NCBI GenBank assembly: GCA_015143295.1
Contig: CM026568.1
Span: 34,418,441-34,482,440 of the forward strand
From: Tetracentron sinense
Lineage: Eukaryota; Streptophyta; Magnoliopsida; Trochodendrales; Trochodendraceae
DNA length: 64,000 bases
Direction: 5' to 3'
In this document: in pieces, positions 22,861 to 38,200 of the stretch
How the letters are laid out: each line of letters starts with the position of its first letter
How positions within the stretch are numbered: position 1 is the first letter of the stretch
Made by a program: the position numbers and the translations under genes
Notes under the pieces: generated by a model
The model's database searches: none
Told to the model about the DNA's origin: nothing
The model's input: the letters and a program-made list of their open reading frames with translations, nothing else

Positions 22861-23021
22861 GGGGCGTTTGGATCAGATTTTATTAACCAAAATCAATAGT
22901 TATAAGAATTGAACGTGTAGAAATGAATTGTCAAGTAATCACTTTTACAAATAATAGTGTTCGGGGAATACGATGTTTAGAGAATTGATTTTGGCTAATA
23001 AAATCCGATCCAAACACCACC
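22861..23021. mobile_element. Short foldback MITE near the COG2 3' end
   Basis: The arms GGCGTTTGGATCAGATTTTA and TAAAATCCGATCCAAACACC are inverted repeats of about 37 bp, starting with a GTTTGGATC motif common in Harbinger-like MITEs. A TTA lies at both flanks, but the left border is ambiguous. Confidence 0.6.
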
Positions 23022-23253
23022 TTAAAATATCCTGGAAAAAAAAAACTAGCCACTTAATATTCTCAGGGAAAGATGAACACACTTGTGACTGATGTGTGAA
23101 AGGATAAATTTGAAATTTAAAAGTAAGGCCAAATAAAAAATAATTGCAGCATTTCACAATGCGAATCAATGGTAAGATACATTACTTTATAAACAAACTA
23201 AGGAAACAAGAAATAAAATGAAAATCTGTAGTTGTCTCGTAGATGAGTTCGAA

Positions 23254-26200
23254 TTAGAACTTGATCGTACTTTGTCTGTCTGGAGGGGCAACACACTGCC
23301 ACAAGGAACGAAATGCTGGAATGTTTTCCGCAGCAATCCCCAAAGCAGAGAGGTTGCGCCCGTACTCCTAGTAAAAAGATAAAGCGGGAAAATATCATCA
23401 CTACCTTGTAAACTTACATATGCTATAACAGGATTAACACCTAGTTGTAACGGCAGAAAATAAAAGAAGCCCATATGAAATAAATAAAAAAACAATGACG
23501 CACACCTGAATATCGAGGAATAACTGCATACAGATCTTGTCAGTGTTGGAGAGATTGTGGTCCGACACGTCGGAGCTCGCTGTTCCCCGTCTTTGTGCAC
23601 CCTGTCGTATCCTCTGTAGTGAAGACTCTGTTTTCCTAGACTGGTCAAGGTCAAAATCCTCATCACATCAAGATCATTTAATGCGAAGAAGGAGCTCCCA
23701 GATGATTTTATTTTTGTAGAAGTATTAGTACAGTTCTATGCATACTAACCACATTAACAAGATCTGCCGCTAGTTCGTAATAGCGACCAGTAATCTCTTC
23801 CACAGCACCTTGGAGTAGTTCATTTTTTGCCTCTTTTGTCAAATACATGGCAGCTCGTTCTCCGTCAAGAAATGCCTGTGTACAGGAAGGCCATTCAATG
23901 AATTTGAAATGTTAATAGACTGATGGGTATTATCATCCACAACAATTCAAGAAATTGGGAACAGAAATAAAGGTTCATTTGGTGGAATCAGAGCCAAAGC
24001 AATGAAATGTGCATAACCTAATTTATGATCACTGGTCTTTTTGAATAAATTTCTATTGTTTGGAGTAGTATTAACAAGGATCTTGGCCATGTGATATCCC
24101 CAGTAAGAAGCTACAAGGTAAACAAATAAAAAATGTATGACCAATTTTCTAGGTAATATTTGCTGATTATTAACAATACTGATAATTCTCTGGTAAGAGC
24201 ATAAGAAAATGATTCATTTCGAGACTAATTGATGTATATCCTAGATCCTTTGGAACTGAGTTTTTGTTTAACATTTCCATTCAAAATTCTCAAAGAAAAG
24301 AAAGGAACATGGAAATGCCAACTACAATTTCAAAGCTACTGGAAGGTAAGGCAAAAAATACGGAAATATCGAGCTCCAGATCTAAAGTGAGGCAAATGTG
24401 AGAATTCTTTTGTAGGGTCACCTGAAATGCATGGAAAAGGGAGGGAGGAACAATGTTTTTCCCTCGTCCATCAAGGAGGCGAACAAAGGGTGACTTTGGA
24501 GATTAAAAAACATCTTCAGCATAGGGAAGTAACGTTCATGAAAGTTTCAGAGAATTGCATGGATACAACTGACAAGGTACATCTGAACAATTTCAAAGCG
24601 AGTATATTTGTTTTTGTTTTCTTTTGGGGGATACACAACGAGTTCAAAGGACTTTGAGCAACTGTAGGAATCAACTCAGAAGGTGATGAAATGCAGCAAA
24701 TGGTTGGTGGTGCAGCTTCTTCCTCTGAGAATGGAGCCTAAACAAAGTCAACCAACTTCAACTTCTCAAGGGGGGACTGGGGAGGGGGGAACAAACTAAC
24801 CCCTGCTCAGTGGTCGGGAAAACTGCTCCCTCCCATCGTCTGTGAAGGCTGGAATCGGAAATCAAAAGGTTAAGCTGAGCATTAAGACCACGACCAACAA
24901 TTCCCCAATCCTCTAATGACTTGACGCCAATAAAAGGAGGAGAGCTCCAAAGATGGGTCCAATTCCTGAGAAAAAAGAGCAGCATGACTTGGAAAAGTTG
25001 ACAGTAGGAGATATAGAGGATGTTTTCTCAAAAGGTTGGAAGACAAATGGACTTCAGGTTTGGTTAAGAATCCAACCATAAGTCTAATCTACAATTAGCA
25101 AGAGAGAATCAACTAGAGACCAACATATATCAACTGGTCCTTTCAGCTAGAGTTAAAATATTAACTGGAGCAATTTTTTTTTCTTTTTGTTGGGTACAGT
25201 GAGTTTCAACTTTCAACTGCATTAGTGAAGCATGGAAGCAGTAAATATCAAGTTAATGGATCAAAGAGCTCCAAAGAAACTCAAATTCGCCCTTGTGTCG
25301 CCTGTTAAATAGGAGGAATGGTACCGCATTTTCATATTCCAGCAGAATTTTAATTCAACCTTGATAATTCTTCTGAGTTCTGAAATATCAGAGCAGTGTT
25401 CCAATTCTTTGATTCCTTTGTTCCCTCTAGTTCTCTTTTTTTTAATCAATATTTAGATATGCAAAATGCAAATATATAAAAAGAGGGATAATAGTAATAC
25501 AGAGGAGTTCATGGGAGCATGAACCCTAAGAGAACTAAACTGCCTGCGCAAAACCTGCATAAAATATTTCAAAACATCACATAGATAGGACTTATTTAAA
25601 TACTTCCAGAGGAAGAATGAAATCTACACCACAAAAGTGGAATGTCAACTGACTTGATATGTTGTTGCTAGGTCAAGAAGTCTACCTAACAAAAACAATA
25701 ATAATTTTATAAGAATCAAAACAAAATAACGTGCCATGAACCCCTGGGAGAAAGGAAACGATAACATACCTTAAGGGGACGCAATACCCCTGACACATAG
25801 GGTGAATGCCTTACAGGCAGAGGTTTATTAGTCAGCCTGTATGTTGCCGTTATTCCCTTTAGCTGCCTCAAATCCTACAATTTTTTTAAAACAAAACTGA
25901 GAACGGAGAAATATACAAACCACTGACAAAAGTGAAATAAGTAATTGAATGTCAGTAAATCAGTACAAAACCTGCATGACACATAAATACAATTTTAAAA
26001 ATCCAGCTTACCTCAACGGACTTCTCGACAAGTGCTTCTATCATTGTATTCATTATTAGGGGTACTAAATCCTTCAAAGCATTTCCACCCTGTAAAATGC
26101 TCTGCTTTACTAGATCAAGTACTTCGGTGGAGCATGAAGCAAGAATCTGAAGTACATGTCCAAGGTAGTCACCACTGAGCTCCTTAACCAGACAATCAAT

Positions 26201-29200
26201 ATCAAAGACTACCTGCAAATTACACAGCCTCTTTGAATATGCAGGATAAGCATCATAATTTCTTGCTTGCAGTATTAATAAGATCTGCTCCAACACCTAG
26301 AGATAGTTTAACGACATTGATTGGCATGGAATTTTTATTTTCTTTTTTCTTTTGGCATGTTAGCTGGGATTGAATCTGCCTCCTCCAGGTTGCAATTTAA
26401 AAGACTATCCAGATTAGCTGGGTCCCCAATCCCTAAATGGCAGATTGAATCCATAAGAACGAGTGAGTGTCCACAGAAAAGGAAAATATTAGCTGATTAA
26501 TGTCCAACGAAAATTGCATTCTTTGAGCACGATGCTATAATTACTAAAAAAAAAAGATCCACTAAACAGAGAAACCTCCAGTATAAAAGATCTATTGAGT
26601 GTTGTATGCTCTAGTATGGTTGAAGAAGACAATAAAATACACAAAACTCAATTTCACTTGAAGTATTTCAACTTCACATGGGGACTCACAATCAAGGTTT
26701 TAAACTTTGGTTTTACAGGAGATTTTGCGCTTATGGAAATAGAAAAAATCACTAAAAAGTTTTGATTTGCATGAAAAGTTATGGGAAAAAAGGTGACATT
26801 TTAAAAAACTGCACAACCACAAAGCTTAGTCCAATATAATGTAGTTTTGGTCATTTGTCTTTCCATTTATTTATTTTGGATAGGTAATCAAGTAAGCAAT
26901 ATATAAATAAAGCAAAGAAGTACAACTAGAGCAAAACCATAAGAGAGTTCACAAGCTCATGAACCCTGGAAACCAGAAAAGATGGAATAACAAAACAAGT
27001 GTAACTCTAGGAGGCCCCTATAACCGCCCCCCACTACCCCTCAAAACTAGAAAACAAGCCAAGGACCCAGATTCGCTCCCTCTTGTCTAATGGAGCACCA
27101 TTCTAGAATCAGAGAGCGGGCTCTAGCACATATCCAGGATGGGGAGGAGTCAGAGTCCTCAAACACTCTCTTGTTCCGCTCTTTCCATATAGACCATGCA
27201 ATAACACCTCGCAACACTAACCATAGCAACTTCCTAAATCCTTCCCCCTCAGACAAATACCAGCAAGATAAGAAGCTATGAAAGGAAGAGGGAAAGACCC
27301 ACTACACTCCCACTCGGGAAAGAAAGAAACTTCAAATCTCACAAGCAAAAGGACAATGCAAGAGTAAGTGGTCTACTGATTTTTCCTCCTGGAGGTACAT
27401 GAAACAACGATTTGTCATTCTCCACCCTCTATTCTTCAGGTGGTCACAAGTGAGAATCTTATTCAAAGACACATTCTATAGAAAAAAATATACTTTTGAA
27501 GGAATACCAAGATTCCACACAGTCCTATGAGGAAATGGTTCAATTGGACCCAACCCTAGCGATTGAACTAGTGAGCTTACTGAGAAGTGACCTTTGTTGC
27601 CTCTAGACCACCCTCTACAATCAAAACCCTGAGATGACGGGAGATGTAACCCCAGATGCTCTATCAGCCTACCAGAGTCTTCAATTTCCCAGTCGTTCAG
27701 CCCCCTCCTCAACTGAGGGCCCCATGATGCCCCATCCTCCCTCCGATCAATGTAATCACCAACGGCTGCATCCTAATTGGATGCAAGATAGAATAGTGTA
27801 CCAAAGTCATCTTGCAATTTTTTGGTACCACACCACACATCCTTCTAAAACCAAACCTCATACCCAACACCCACCCTAAACACAAAATATGGAATGACAA
27901 ACCGGGCAACAGACATTATGCCCTTCCACATCCCCACCCCATAGGACAACCTGAAATCCTTGGGAACCCACCTGGAGAGTTCCCCGTATTTGGCCACTAT
28001 CACAGAGCGCCAGAGGTTGTTTCGCTCCTCCCCAAACCTCCATATTTATTTTCCCAATAGAGCTTTATTAACGAGGGAGGGGTTTTAAATTGAGCCCTCC
28101 CACTTTCTTGGGCCCACAGATACTAGCCCAATCAATGAGATGATATTTGACTTGACCTCCCTTCTCATGCCACAAAAACTCTCGCTGAATACGTTCAAGC
28201 GCCACCGCAACTGATCGAGGGATAATCATAGTGGACATAAAGAAGGTTGGAAGACTACAACAGGTGCTCTGAATGAGTGTTAACTTACCTCATTTGGATA
28301 AGAACGACGACTGCTAACCTGACAAATGCCTGGAAAACTGATCCAACACTAAGTCCCAAACTGACTTGAATTTAAATCTCGTCCCAAGGGGCATGCCCAA
28401 ATACACTGATTGGAGGGATCCCGTCCTACACCCAAGACACTCCGCAAGATACTCTAGGTCTGGAACCATTCCTACCCTGATTATTTCTGATTTGAACACA
28501 TTGACCCTCAACCTAGAGACTGCTTCGAAGCACCGCATAAGGCTCCTAAGGAGGACTAAATCTTGCTGGACCGCACGACAGAAGATTAGAGTGTCGTCAG
28601 CAAATTGTAGATGAGACACACGCAAATGATCCTTGATTATAGAAAAGCCTTCAAAAAGAGGGTCATCGGCTATTGACAACATCCTACTCAGAGCTTCTGC
28701 GACAATGATAAAGAGGAAAGGAGAGAGTGGGTCTCCTTGCCTCAGGGCTTAAGAGCTAGGAAAGTAACCAATCAAGCTACCATTGATGAGAATGGAGAAT
28801 GATACAGATGAGATGCACTGGTGCATCCAATGACATCACTTGGGGCTAAAACCCATTCTTTTCATCACATACCCTAAGAACTCCCAATTAACATGATCAT
28901 AGGTTTTTTCCATGTCCACTTTGCAAAGAATGTCAAGCACCTTAGAACGAATCAGGTCATCAATACTCTTGTTGGCTAACAAAATACCATCAAGTATCTG
29001 CCTTCCACCCACAAATGCTCTTTGTTAGGGGGAAATGATATGACCCAACACCCCTTTGAGTCTCGTTGCCAGGACTTTAGAGAGGATCTTATAAACACTA
29101 CTCACAAGACTTATCAGGCGATAATCTTTGATGTCCTCTGCGCATCTCTTTTTTGGAACCAACACTACAAAGGTGTTATTAATCACTCTATCAAACCTCC

Positions 29201-32200
29201 CGACCTCTTACAACTCCCTCATAACCTCAAGAAAATCATGACCTACAATCTCCCAACACGACCTATAGAACTCAATTGTAAATTCATCCGGGCCTAGGGC
29301 CTTGTCCCCAGCCAGACCACCAATTGCTACCAACACCTCCTCCATCCCAAACGGCTTCTCCAAAAAGTCTCGTTGGTCTGTAGACAGACTAACGAAAGGG
29401 AGATCATCTAACTGCGGGCACCATTGTTCTTGTTCTTTCTAAAGGTGCTGATAAAAAGAGACAATACTATTTGCAAGCTCAGTAGGCTCCTCCCGCCATT
29501 CTCCATTCACCTTTAGTTTAGCTATAAAGTTGCTCTTGCGATGAAAATTAACCATCTTATGGAAAAATTTTGTGTTCCTGTCACCTTCCTTAAGCCACCG
29601 CACTCGAGCTTTCTACTTCCAACTAATCTCCTCTAGTTTTGCCAAGTGTAAGTATTCCAACTTCTTGGCCCCCGAGATTGGAACTCAACATTAGGTAAGG
29701 GGCTGGACTCTTCGGCAATATCTAAACCGCCAAATGACTTAAGGAGACTCCCTAGTATGGCTTGGACATTACCAAACACTGCCTTATTCCATTCCTTTAG
29801 GCAGACTTTAAGAGCTTTTAATTTGAGACCGAACAGAGTATTGGCAAACCCCTGGCCTCTTTTCCATTGCCACTCTTCCGCTACTACCCCTTCCTTTGAA
29901 CCGATCATCTTGAAGCCACATGTTTTCAAAGCGGAAAGGGGTGGGGCCTTCCCTGAAGTCACCAAACTCTAGGGATAATGGAACATGGTCGGATATGGGC
30001 CTTGGAAGGGAGATTTGAATTAGATTCGAGAATATACACTCCCATTCTGGGTCGCAAAGAAACATATCCAATCTGCTCGCTGAGCCGATTGGCCTTGATT
30101 GAGCCCAAGTGAAGAGATTGTCCTTTGCTAGGAAATCGATCAACTCATGACGCCTAATAAACTCCCTAAACCGTCTCATCTTGGCAGTAATCACACATCC
30201 TCCCTTGCGCTCCTCTGGGAAATTGAATGCTATTAAAGTCACCACCCAAACACCAAGGGATCTCCCACCTAAACCTGATGACGTCAAGCTCATTCCAGAA
30301 AACTCTATCGTCCGACCCACCCGAGGGATCATAAACCCCTGAAAAAACCCATTTCAACTCTTCTCCCGCCCTGTGACAAAGGATGGAAATCGAGAATACT
30401 CTAATTTCGGAGTCCACCACCTCCACTTTGTTTTGGTCCCAAAGTATCAAGATCCTCCCGAATGCCCCCAATGATGGAAGGACTAACCACTTCGGGATTG
30501 AGATATCCCAAATGTCCTCGATAACCAGCTCAACCTTTGATTCTTGAATACACAAAAGAGCTGGACACTTAGAGCGAACCAAACGCTTTACGGCCACACA
30601 TTTCTTCAGAAGGCCCAAACCCCGGATGTTCCACGATACAATGGAGAAAGTTGTCATCTACTAAGTACTAACTTTGCAGCCCTTTCTAGTCCTCGGACTG
30701 CACGAAACGCTCCTAGACCCTGGTTTATCATAGTTAACAGTACACTCCAACCTCCTCTTTTCCGTTGCTGGGAGAAATCCCCGACCTGTGGAGGGTTTAA
30801 GATTGGGGATTCCTCCCTCCTCGACTCTGACATACTCAAGCCTTAAGAAAATGGCCCTTGCTTCCTTTTCTCGGCCTACAAAGGAGAGGCCTAGGAACTG
30901 ACCCACGGACTCTATTTGACCCAACCAGCTATCTAAACTTTCCCTTAGCTCAACTGGTGAGACCCCGAGAGCCACTCCCAAGTATCTTCGGTTCCTCATG
31001 AGATGAGAAGTCTAGAGGCACTGGCTCAGTTCTTTGATTAATAGTAAGGACCCTAGTACCAACCGACAAACTAGACCCAGAACCAATTCCCATTTCCTCA
31101 TAAGAGTGTGGTATCGAGTTTCCATAGACTGGCAGAACTGAATTAGGCTCACCAACTGAACACTATAGACTCACTGTATCCACCCTATCCACCCTTGAGG
31201 CTGGATAGAATTGATACAAAGATAAGAGGGAGCAGACATACCTCTTAGAGGAGTATGTGGTAACCCCCCTTCCTCTGACAAGTCCCCGCCTCTAGAAGAG
31301 TGTGAATGATTTTGATCAGCTTTCTCTCCCTCGGAGGATGCAGACTAAGTCTTCGATTCCCTTCCCAGCGTGACTTCCTCAAAACAAACTGGCATCGGGG
31401 TAGAGTGAGAATTTTCAAGCACAATGGTGGGCCTATGGGGGTCCCCTCCAAAGTATCCTCTGAAACTTCGACACCCAAATCGGGGTCCCTTCCACCTCCC
31501 TCGTCCCCTTTGGAAGTCACCTCTTCTTCGGACCAAAGGTGACCCGTAAGCGGGGGTAGCTTACTCGACCCCTCCAACAAGTTCCTTCCTGGTCGAAGAC
31601 ACCATAGCACTTTACCAACTCTGATCTCTGGACCTGAACCTCCTGCTTTACCCGGTCTTCCACGGCTCCTGACAGATCTCCCCCCCTGATAGACCTAGGG
31701 CTCCACTAAGACAACCTCTCTTTTGCTCCCCAATTGAACTGACTTTACTGTATCCTTCAACTGTACTTTCGTATGTGAACGTTGAGTTTGGGACACTGAA
31801 AACACTTCATCTTCCTCACCTTCCCTCTCTGGAACCCCCAAAGCTGGGGCTCCAACCTCCCTAATCTCTTGTAGACCTCTAGGGCTCCTGGTCGAGCTAG
31901 GGGATCCTGCTAACCCCACTCCCACCCATGGATCATCCATTGCTCGAACATGAGATGGTATTCTTTAGTACTTCTCTTCCAAAAACTGCACAATGCTGGT
32001 ACCTTATCACCACTTTAAACACAACCTAAAATACATAAAAGATACAACAGACCCTGTTGATTCGAATAGACAACACTCACCAATGGAAAATTCTACAAGT
32101 AAATCTAGACACGAATGATATAATTTGCACAAATGCATACTGGCATACAACTGTAAGGCTGATGCCATTGGAGCAATACGCGATTAATGGAAATTGTAGT

Positions 32201-35200
32201 GTGCATCCAGATTGTGGGCATCTTCTGCGCAGTGTGCAAAGCTTTCATGTGCATCCACAATTTTTCTAGTCAGGATCTGATTGCCAACAAGTAATACCCA
32301 GGATAGGTAAAGGTCCTAAGGAAATGGCATGCCATAGAAGAGAGTATTTTCTTCTTCCCAGATAAACATTGTTTATATTAGTACATCAAAAGAGACTAAC
32401 CAGTATGACCCTTCACTACCATTTACTACTTCATGGAAATAAGTCTAACGATTAATGAACTCCTATAAAATTGTCTAAATCAGTATGACCTGACCCTGCA
32501 GTTGCTTCGCATCATCAGAATCACAAGCTCTATATTCAAGTCAATACACACACACACACACATAAATATACATATATATATATATATATAAAGAAAAAAA
32601 AGGAGCATGTGTAGACTGCATAGCAAATGTGATATATTTATAATAATCTTAGATTCATTGGAAGATCGCAATATCACACATGCAAATTGATGTGCTATTT
32701 ATAGCTCCGATAAGTGAGAACGTAGATGGATTCTCAGTTACATACAATTCTTATGCTACAAATAAATCTTGCATGCATATTGAGAAAATAGATGCCTTCA
32801 CAGTTACATGCAATTCTTATTTGCGAGGGGGTCCCGGATTTTTGTGTCATAACAAATTGTATGCATAGAATTGCTTCCAGGTGTAACTTATGTCGTTTTG
32901 AGTTTAGGATTTCTATATTGATGATAGTGATACCATATAAACTTCTCCCATAAACTGGTAGTTATGGAATGAAAAGTCCAAACATCAACTCCACATCACC
33001 CAACTTAGGAATGTAAGAGACCTAACAGGAAGAGACACGCGTGTGCGCACATACAGAGAGAGAGAGAGAGATTTTTTTAAGAACCTTACGGGCAGTATCT
33101 AAAGAAATCATAAATGGATTTTCATAATTGAACCACAAATCCCATGTGACTTCATAAAATGTCAAGAATGGACACATTAGTTATTGATACACATCTCATC
33201 TCATACTGAAAAACAAGAGAGAAAGTGTTATAAAAAAATGGCGATAATTGGCTTTTGCTGTCTTGCATGCATTTGAGAACATAGATGGTTCATAATTACA
33301 TGCAATTCTTATTCGTGAGTGGGGTCCCAGATTTTTTGTGTCATTAACAAATTGTATGCGTAGAATTGCTTCCGGATGTAGCTTTTGATGTTTAGAGTTT
33401 AAAATTTTTATACTAAGGATAATGATACCATATAAATTATAAACTTCTCCCATAAACTGGTAGTTATGGAATGAAAAGTCCAGACATCAATTCCACATCA
33501 CCTAACTAAGAAACCTAAGAGACTTAACGGCGGGGGGGGGGGGAGGGAGAGAGAGATAGACTTGGGAACCTTTTTTTTTTTATCGATTATCAGATAGAAT
33601 ATATATATATGAGGGAAAAACTATAACAAAAGAAGGTGAATCAAAAAAACTAAAGGAAGAAAGTACAGAAACTATAACAAGATATCGAAAAGCTGAAACA
33701 AATTTTAAAAAAACACAAAGACAAGAATGATAAAGATCGACTAAGCACATCATTGACGCTCAAGGCTAAATGCCAACTTCGTCTGGGTCGGGCGAGCCTG
33801 CTTTAGCCAACAGCCAAAGGAGGAGAAGCTGGCGAGACCTCGTGCATATCTGAACCTTGGGAGATGTAATCCCATAAAAAAAAAAACCCTTTTGTTCTGC
33901 TCCTTCCAAAGAGACTAGGCTATCACCCCAAGGAGAAGATAGCAAATACCCGAACGACCCCGTTCACCTGCAGAAGTACACCTGTAGAAGTAAGTGATCC
34001 ACTGAATCCTCCTCACTAAGGCACAAATAGCCATTGTCAGCCATCCACCAACCTCTTTTCATCAGATGGTCAGAAGTGAGGATTTTGTCCATAACTGCTG
34101 ACCACAAAAAGGAGGATACTTTGGATGGTATGTTAATATTCCATAGTCTTATGGGGAAAGGGAAAACCATGGTTTGTCTTCAGTTCTTGTGAAAAAGGAT
34201 CTTACTGAAAAGTGTCCTTTATTGTCATAGGACCATAACATCATGTCTCTGAGTCTAGGATAGGTCACTACAAAGCTGAGCCAGCCCAACAACTGAGAAA
34301 CGCTCTCTAACTCACAATGCTGAAGGTTCCGCCTAAATCTAGGACACCACACAACTACGAATTCTGAATTGTCTACATAAGACTCTACTAAGGCGCTCCT
34401 ATCAATTGCTAAATTCCACAAGCAGCTAAACTTTTCTTTGAGCTTCAAGGGACTGCACAATCTATCTTTCCAAAACCTAACCTCGTTTCCTCACCCAACT
34501 TTAAAAGATGTGTGCTTTACGAACTCATGCTAGACCCTCATGATGCCTATTCAAAGTCCACAGTCATGGGGGCCACAGACTAGATTGGGCTCCCAGCTCG
34601 AAACCTCCCTGTATTTGTTCGAAATCACTCTTCACCAAAGGCTCTCCCTCTCAGTGCCAAATTTCTATAACCAGTTGGCTTTGGTAAACTCCACCAAGGG
34701 TCTCATTCAATCCGACTTCTTGAACCGAGCAGCAGATCGTCTTCTAGTCTACCAGTGATAATTTTTTGTCTCGATCCTTTTGTTCCATAAGAAATTCTTC
34801 TAGATTTGTTGTAGAACCCCGGAACTCATGTGCACTGTGCTGTGAATAGTGTCTTTCAAGGTTTGTAAAGGCTTAAGGTCTTCCATGTATCCTTGGTTTT
34901 ATGATAAATGAAATGAGGGTTTTGTATGTGTAACATGGTGTTTATGTTTGTGTGTGTTGGGTCTCAAAACAAAGAGTATAAGAATACTCTAAGTGTTTAA
35001 AACAAAGGGTATGAAATACCCTAAGTGTTGGTGTGTGGAAAAATGGTCAAAACAGACCAAATAGGCAAAACAGGGCACCACCAGTCAACTGGTGCCCAGA
35101 CCGGTCAACCCCTCCAACTAACCGATCAACTGTGCTCGCACTATTTTGTATGGGGTTTTTTTCCAGAACCCCCTCAACTGACCGGTCGACCGTTTGACAC

Positions 35201-38200
35201 CTCCGGTCGACCCCTCCTCTATTTTTGTGCCTTAGCCGACCTTGGGAGATATTTTTAAGGGTATAAGGCGTTTTTGCCAACCCCTTAGCCTATATAAGGC
35301 CCCACACTCGGGTGTAAGCGTTACACTAACCCTTAGACTTTTTCATTTTTTATCACTGCTTGATTGATGTTATTTGTGAGCCAAGCTTGGCTGGGGTTCT
35401 CTGACTGAGCTTGGGATAAGGTTTTGAACTTTCGGGCTGAGCTTGGGCTAACCCCGATCTGGTCCAGCCCGTTTGTCATCCCTAATTGGTGGGTCATCCT
35501 TAAGGTTTATTTAACAGGAACCAGAAAATTTCTCCAATTTTAGTGGTGTTTGGAGCTCTTTCTTTTATTCTTGAATCTAAATATCACACTCAAGGATGCT
35601 CATAAGATTAATCTACATTTTCCTACACCTTCATCCAATTATATTAAAGTGAAGCATAATAGCGAAAGACTTTTTCATTCCTCACTACGTATTGGCTAAT
35701 GTCAGTTGTGAATTCTAGTTGACATGTGATATGTATTGCAAGAAGTGTTCAAACATGCTACCTATATTCTATATGTGTCTCCTTGCATTGCTTGACACTT
35801 AGTTAATTTTAATACACAGGCGTCTTGTTAGTGAGCGAATGCTTGGCCCATGTGTTGATTGACACTGGATTAACACATTCTTTTGTCTCGCCTAGTTTCG
35901 CCAAGGGCTTTACTTCAGAGTCAAGTCGGCTACATCAGGAGTTGTCCATTTCAACTCTGCTCGGCAAGTCAGTGTCTGCGGACCGAGTGTACCGGACTTG
36001 CATAGTCCAAGTTGGGTAGCATGAGTTGTTAGCTGATTTGATCATCTTGGATTTCCAAGACTTCGACGTCATCTTTGGAATGGATTGGCTCTCGACTCAC
36101 CATGGGCATGTGGCGTGTTTTGAGAAGATGGTGAACTTCCAACCAGTTGGAGAGAAGTCGTTTCACTTCCAAGGGCTACGAAGGAGGAACATCGCTCGTC
36201 TAGCAGCTCTTAGTCTCTCGAACCCGGAGGCACGTGACTCTTCAACCATTCCGGTTGTGAATGAATTTCTGGACGTGTTTCTCGAGGACTTACCTGGATT
36301 GCCTCCTGCTCGAGTTATAGAGTTTGCAATCGAGTTGACTCCAGGCACAGCTCCGATTTTTAGGGCTCCATATAGGATGGCCCTAGTGGAGCTAAAGGAG
36401 TTAAAGGAGCATATCGATGAGCTGCAAAAGCTTGGTTTCATCCGACCTAGTTTTTCACCATGGGGAGCTCTAATTCTTTTCGTGAAGAAGAAGGATGGGT
36501 CGATGAGGATGTGCATCGACTACAGGCAGATGAACAAGGTCACGATCAAGAATCGTTATCCATTACCTCGGATAGACGACTTGTTTGACCAATTGAATAA
36601 AGCGAAGTTCTTCTCCAAGATTGATCTTCGATCCGGCTATCACCAGTTGAAGATCAAGACTGAAGACGTTCCTGAGACTGCCTTTAGGACTCGGTATGGG
36701 CACTACGAGTTCTTTGTCATGCCTTTTGGCCTGACGAACGCACCGGCTGCTTTCATGGATCTGATGAAACACGTGTTCAGACCTTCTCTAAATCTATGTT
36801 TGATCGTCTTTGTGGATGATATCCTAATGTACTCCAGGACACAGGACGATCATGATCGAGACCTTCGCTTCATACTACAGACTCTCCGAGAGCACAGCCT
36901 GTACGCTAAGTTGAGCACGTGTGAAATCTGGTTGGAGAAAGTGGCATTCCTTGGCCACGTGGTATCTGCAGAAGGGATCTCAATCGACTCTACGAAGATA
37001 GAGGCAGTAATAAACTGGGAGAGGCTCAAGAGTGTTAACGAATACGCAGTTTTCTTGGCTTGGCAGGCTACTACCATCGGTTTGTGGAGGGGTTCTTCAT
37101 TAGTGGCACCGCTCACGTATCTTACGCGGAAGAACCTAAGTTCACTTGGAGTGATAAGTGCGAAATGAGCTTCATGGAGCTGAAGAAGCGGCTCACTACG
37201 GCCCCAGTCCTCACGATTCTAGTTGAGAGTGGTGATTCATAGTTTACAGTGATGTCTTGCACGTCGGGCTAGGATGTGTTCTGATGCAACACGAGAAGGT
37301 CATCGCCTATGCTTCCCGGTAATTGAAATAACATGAGAAAAATTATCCTACGCACGACCTAGAGCTTGCGATAGTTGTCTTTACACAGAAGAATTGGCGA
37401 CACTATCTTTATGAGGAACAGTTCGAAGTGTTCACAGATCACAAGAGCCTGAAGTATTTGTTTTCCCAGAAGGAGCTGAATCTAAAGCAAGGCCGATAGG
37501 TAGAGTTCTTGAAAGACTATGAGTGCTCCATTCAGTACCACCCGGGTAAGGCAAATGTGATAGCAGATGCTCTTAGCAAGAAGCCTCCTGGACTTTTGGC
37601 ACACATGATGGTCCGGGAGTGGAGGTTGTTGGAAGATGTGTGCAACAGGGATGCAAGCCTTAGTGTGAGTCCTTTGGGTGTGTTAGTGGCCAATATGGCA
37701 GTTCGACCCACTATCTTAGACCAGATCCGAGAGCTTCAGGGGTCAGATACAGAGTTGTTAGCATACAAGGACAAATCTGTCACTAATGGCAGTGGTGAGT
37801 TTTCCTTAAATGGTGATGGTGTCATCATGTTCAAGGGAAGGCTAAGTGTCCCCGCCGATGAAGCCTTGAGACGCGAGATCATGGACGAAGCCCACAAGTC
37901 CAAGTATATTGTGCATCCTAGGGGTACGAAGATGTACCAGAAACTCAATAGACACTTTTGGTGGCGGAACATAAAGAGGGAAGTGGCAGAGTATGTGTCT
38001 CGGTGTTTAGTGTGCCAGCAAGTTAAGGTCAAGCATCAAAGACCAATCGGGTCGTTTAAAGCCCCACCCTATTCCGGAATGGAATTGGGAGAACATCTCT
38101 ATGGACTTCGTAGTTGGTTTGCCAAGGACGGCAAAGAACTCCGATGCTATCTGGGTTGTAGTCGACAGGTTGATGAATTCTGCGCATTTCCTTCCCTATC

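Larger units (their letters stand above)
26862..31950 (-). mobile_element. Long L1-type LINE in COG2 intron 7
   Basis: On the minus strand the order is an ORF1-like region (31,940-30,660), an endonuclease (from 30,657), reverse transcriptase (about 29,540-28,300) and a C-terminal zf-RVT region (27,712-27,047). The endonuclease has [20 protein letters not shown] and [10 protein letters not shown]; the RT has [11 protein letters not shown] and [10 protein letters not shown]. The 3' end resembles plant L1 tails (TTGCTTACTTGATTACCTATCC, then A-rich). Many stops and frameshifts make it dead. Its orientation matches COG2 transcription. Ends are approximate and no target duplication was fixed. Confidence 0.88.

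Noticed and set aside
28366-30846. Plus-strand frames opposite the LINE
   Set aside because: They are antisense shadows of the LINE ORFs and have no domain of their own.
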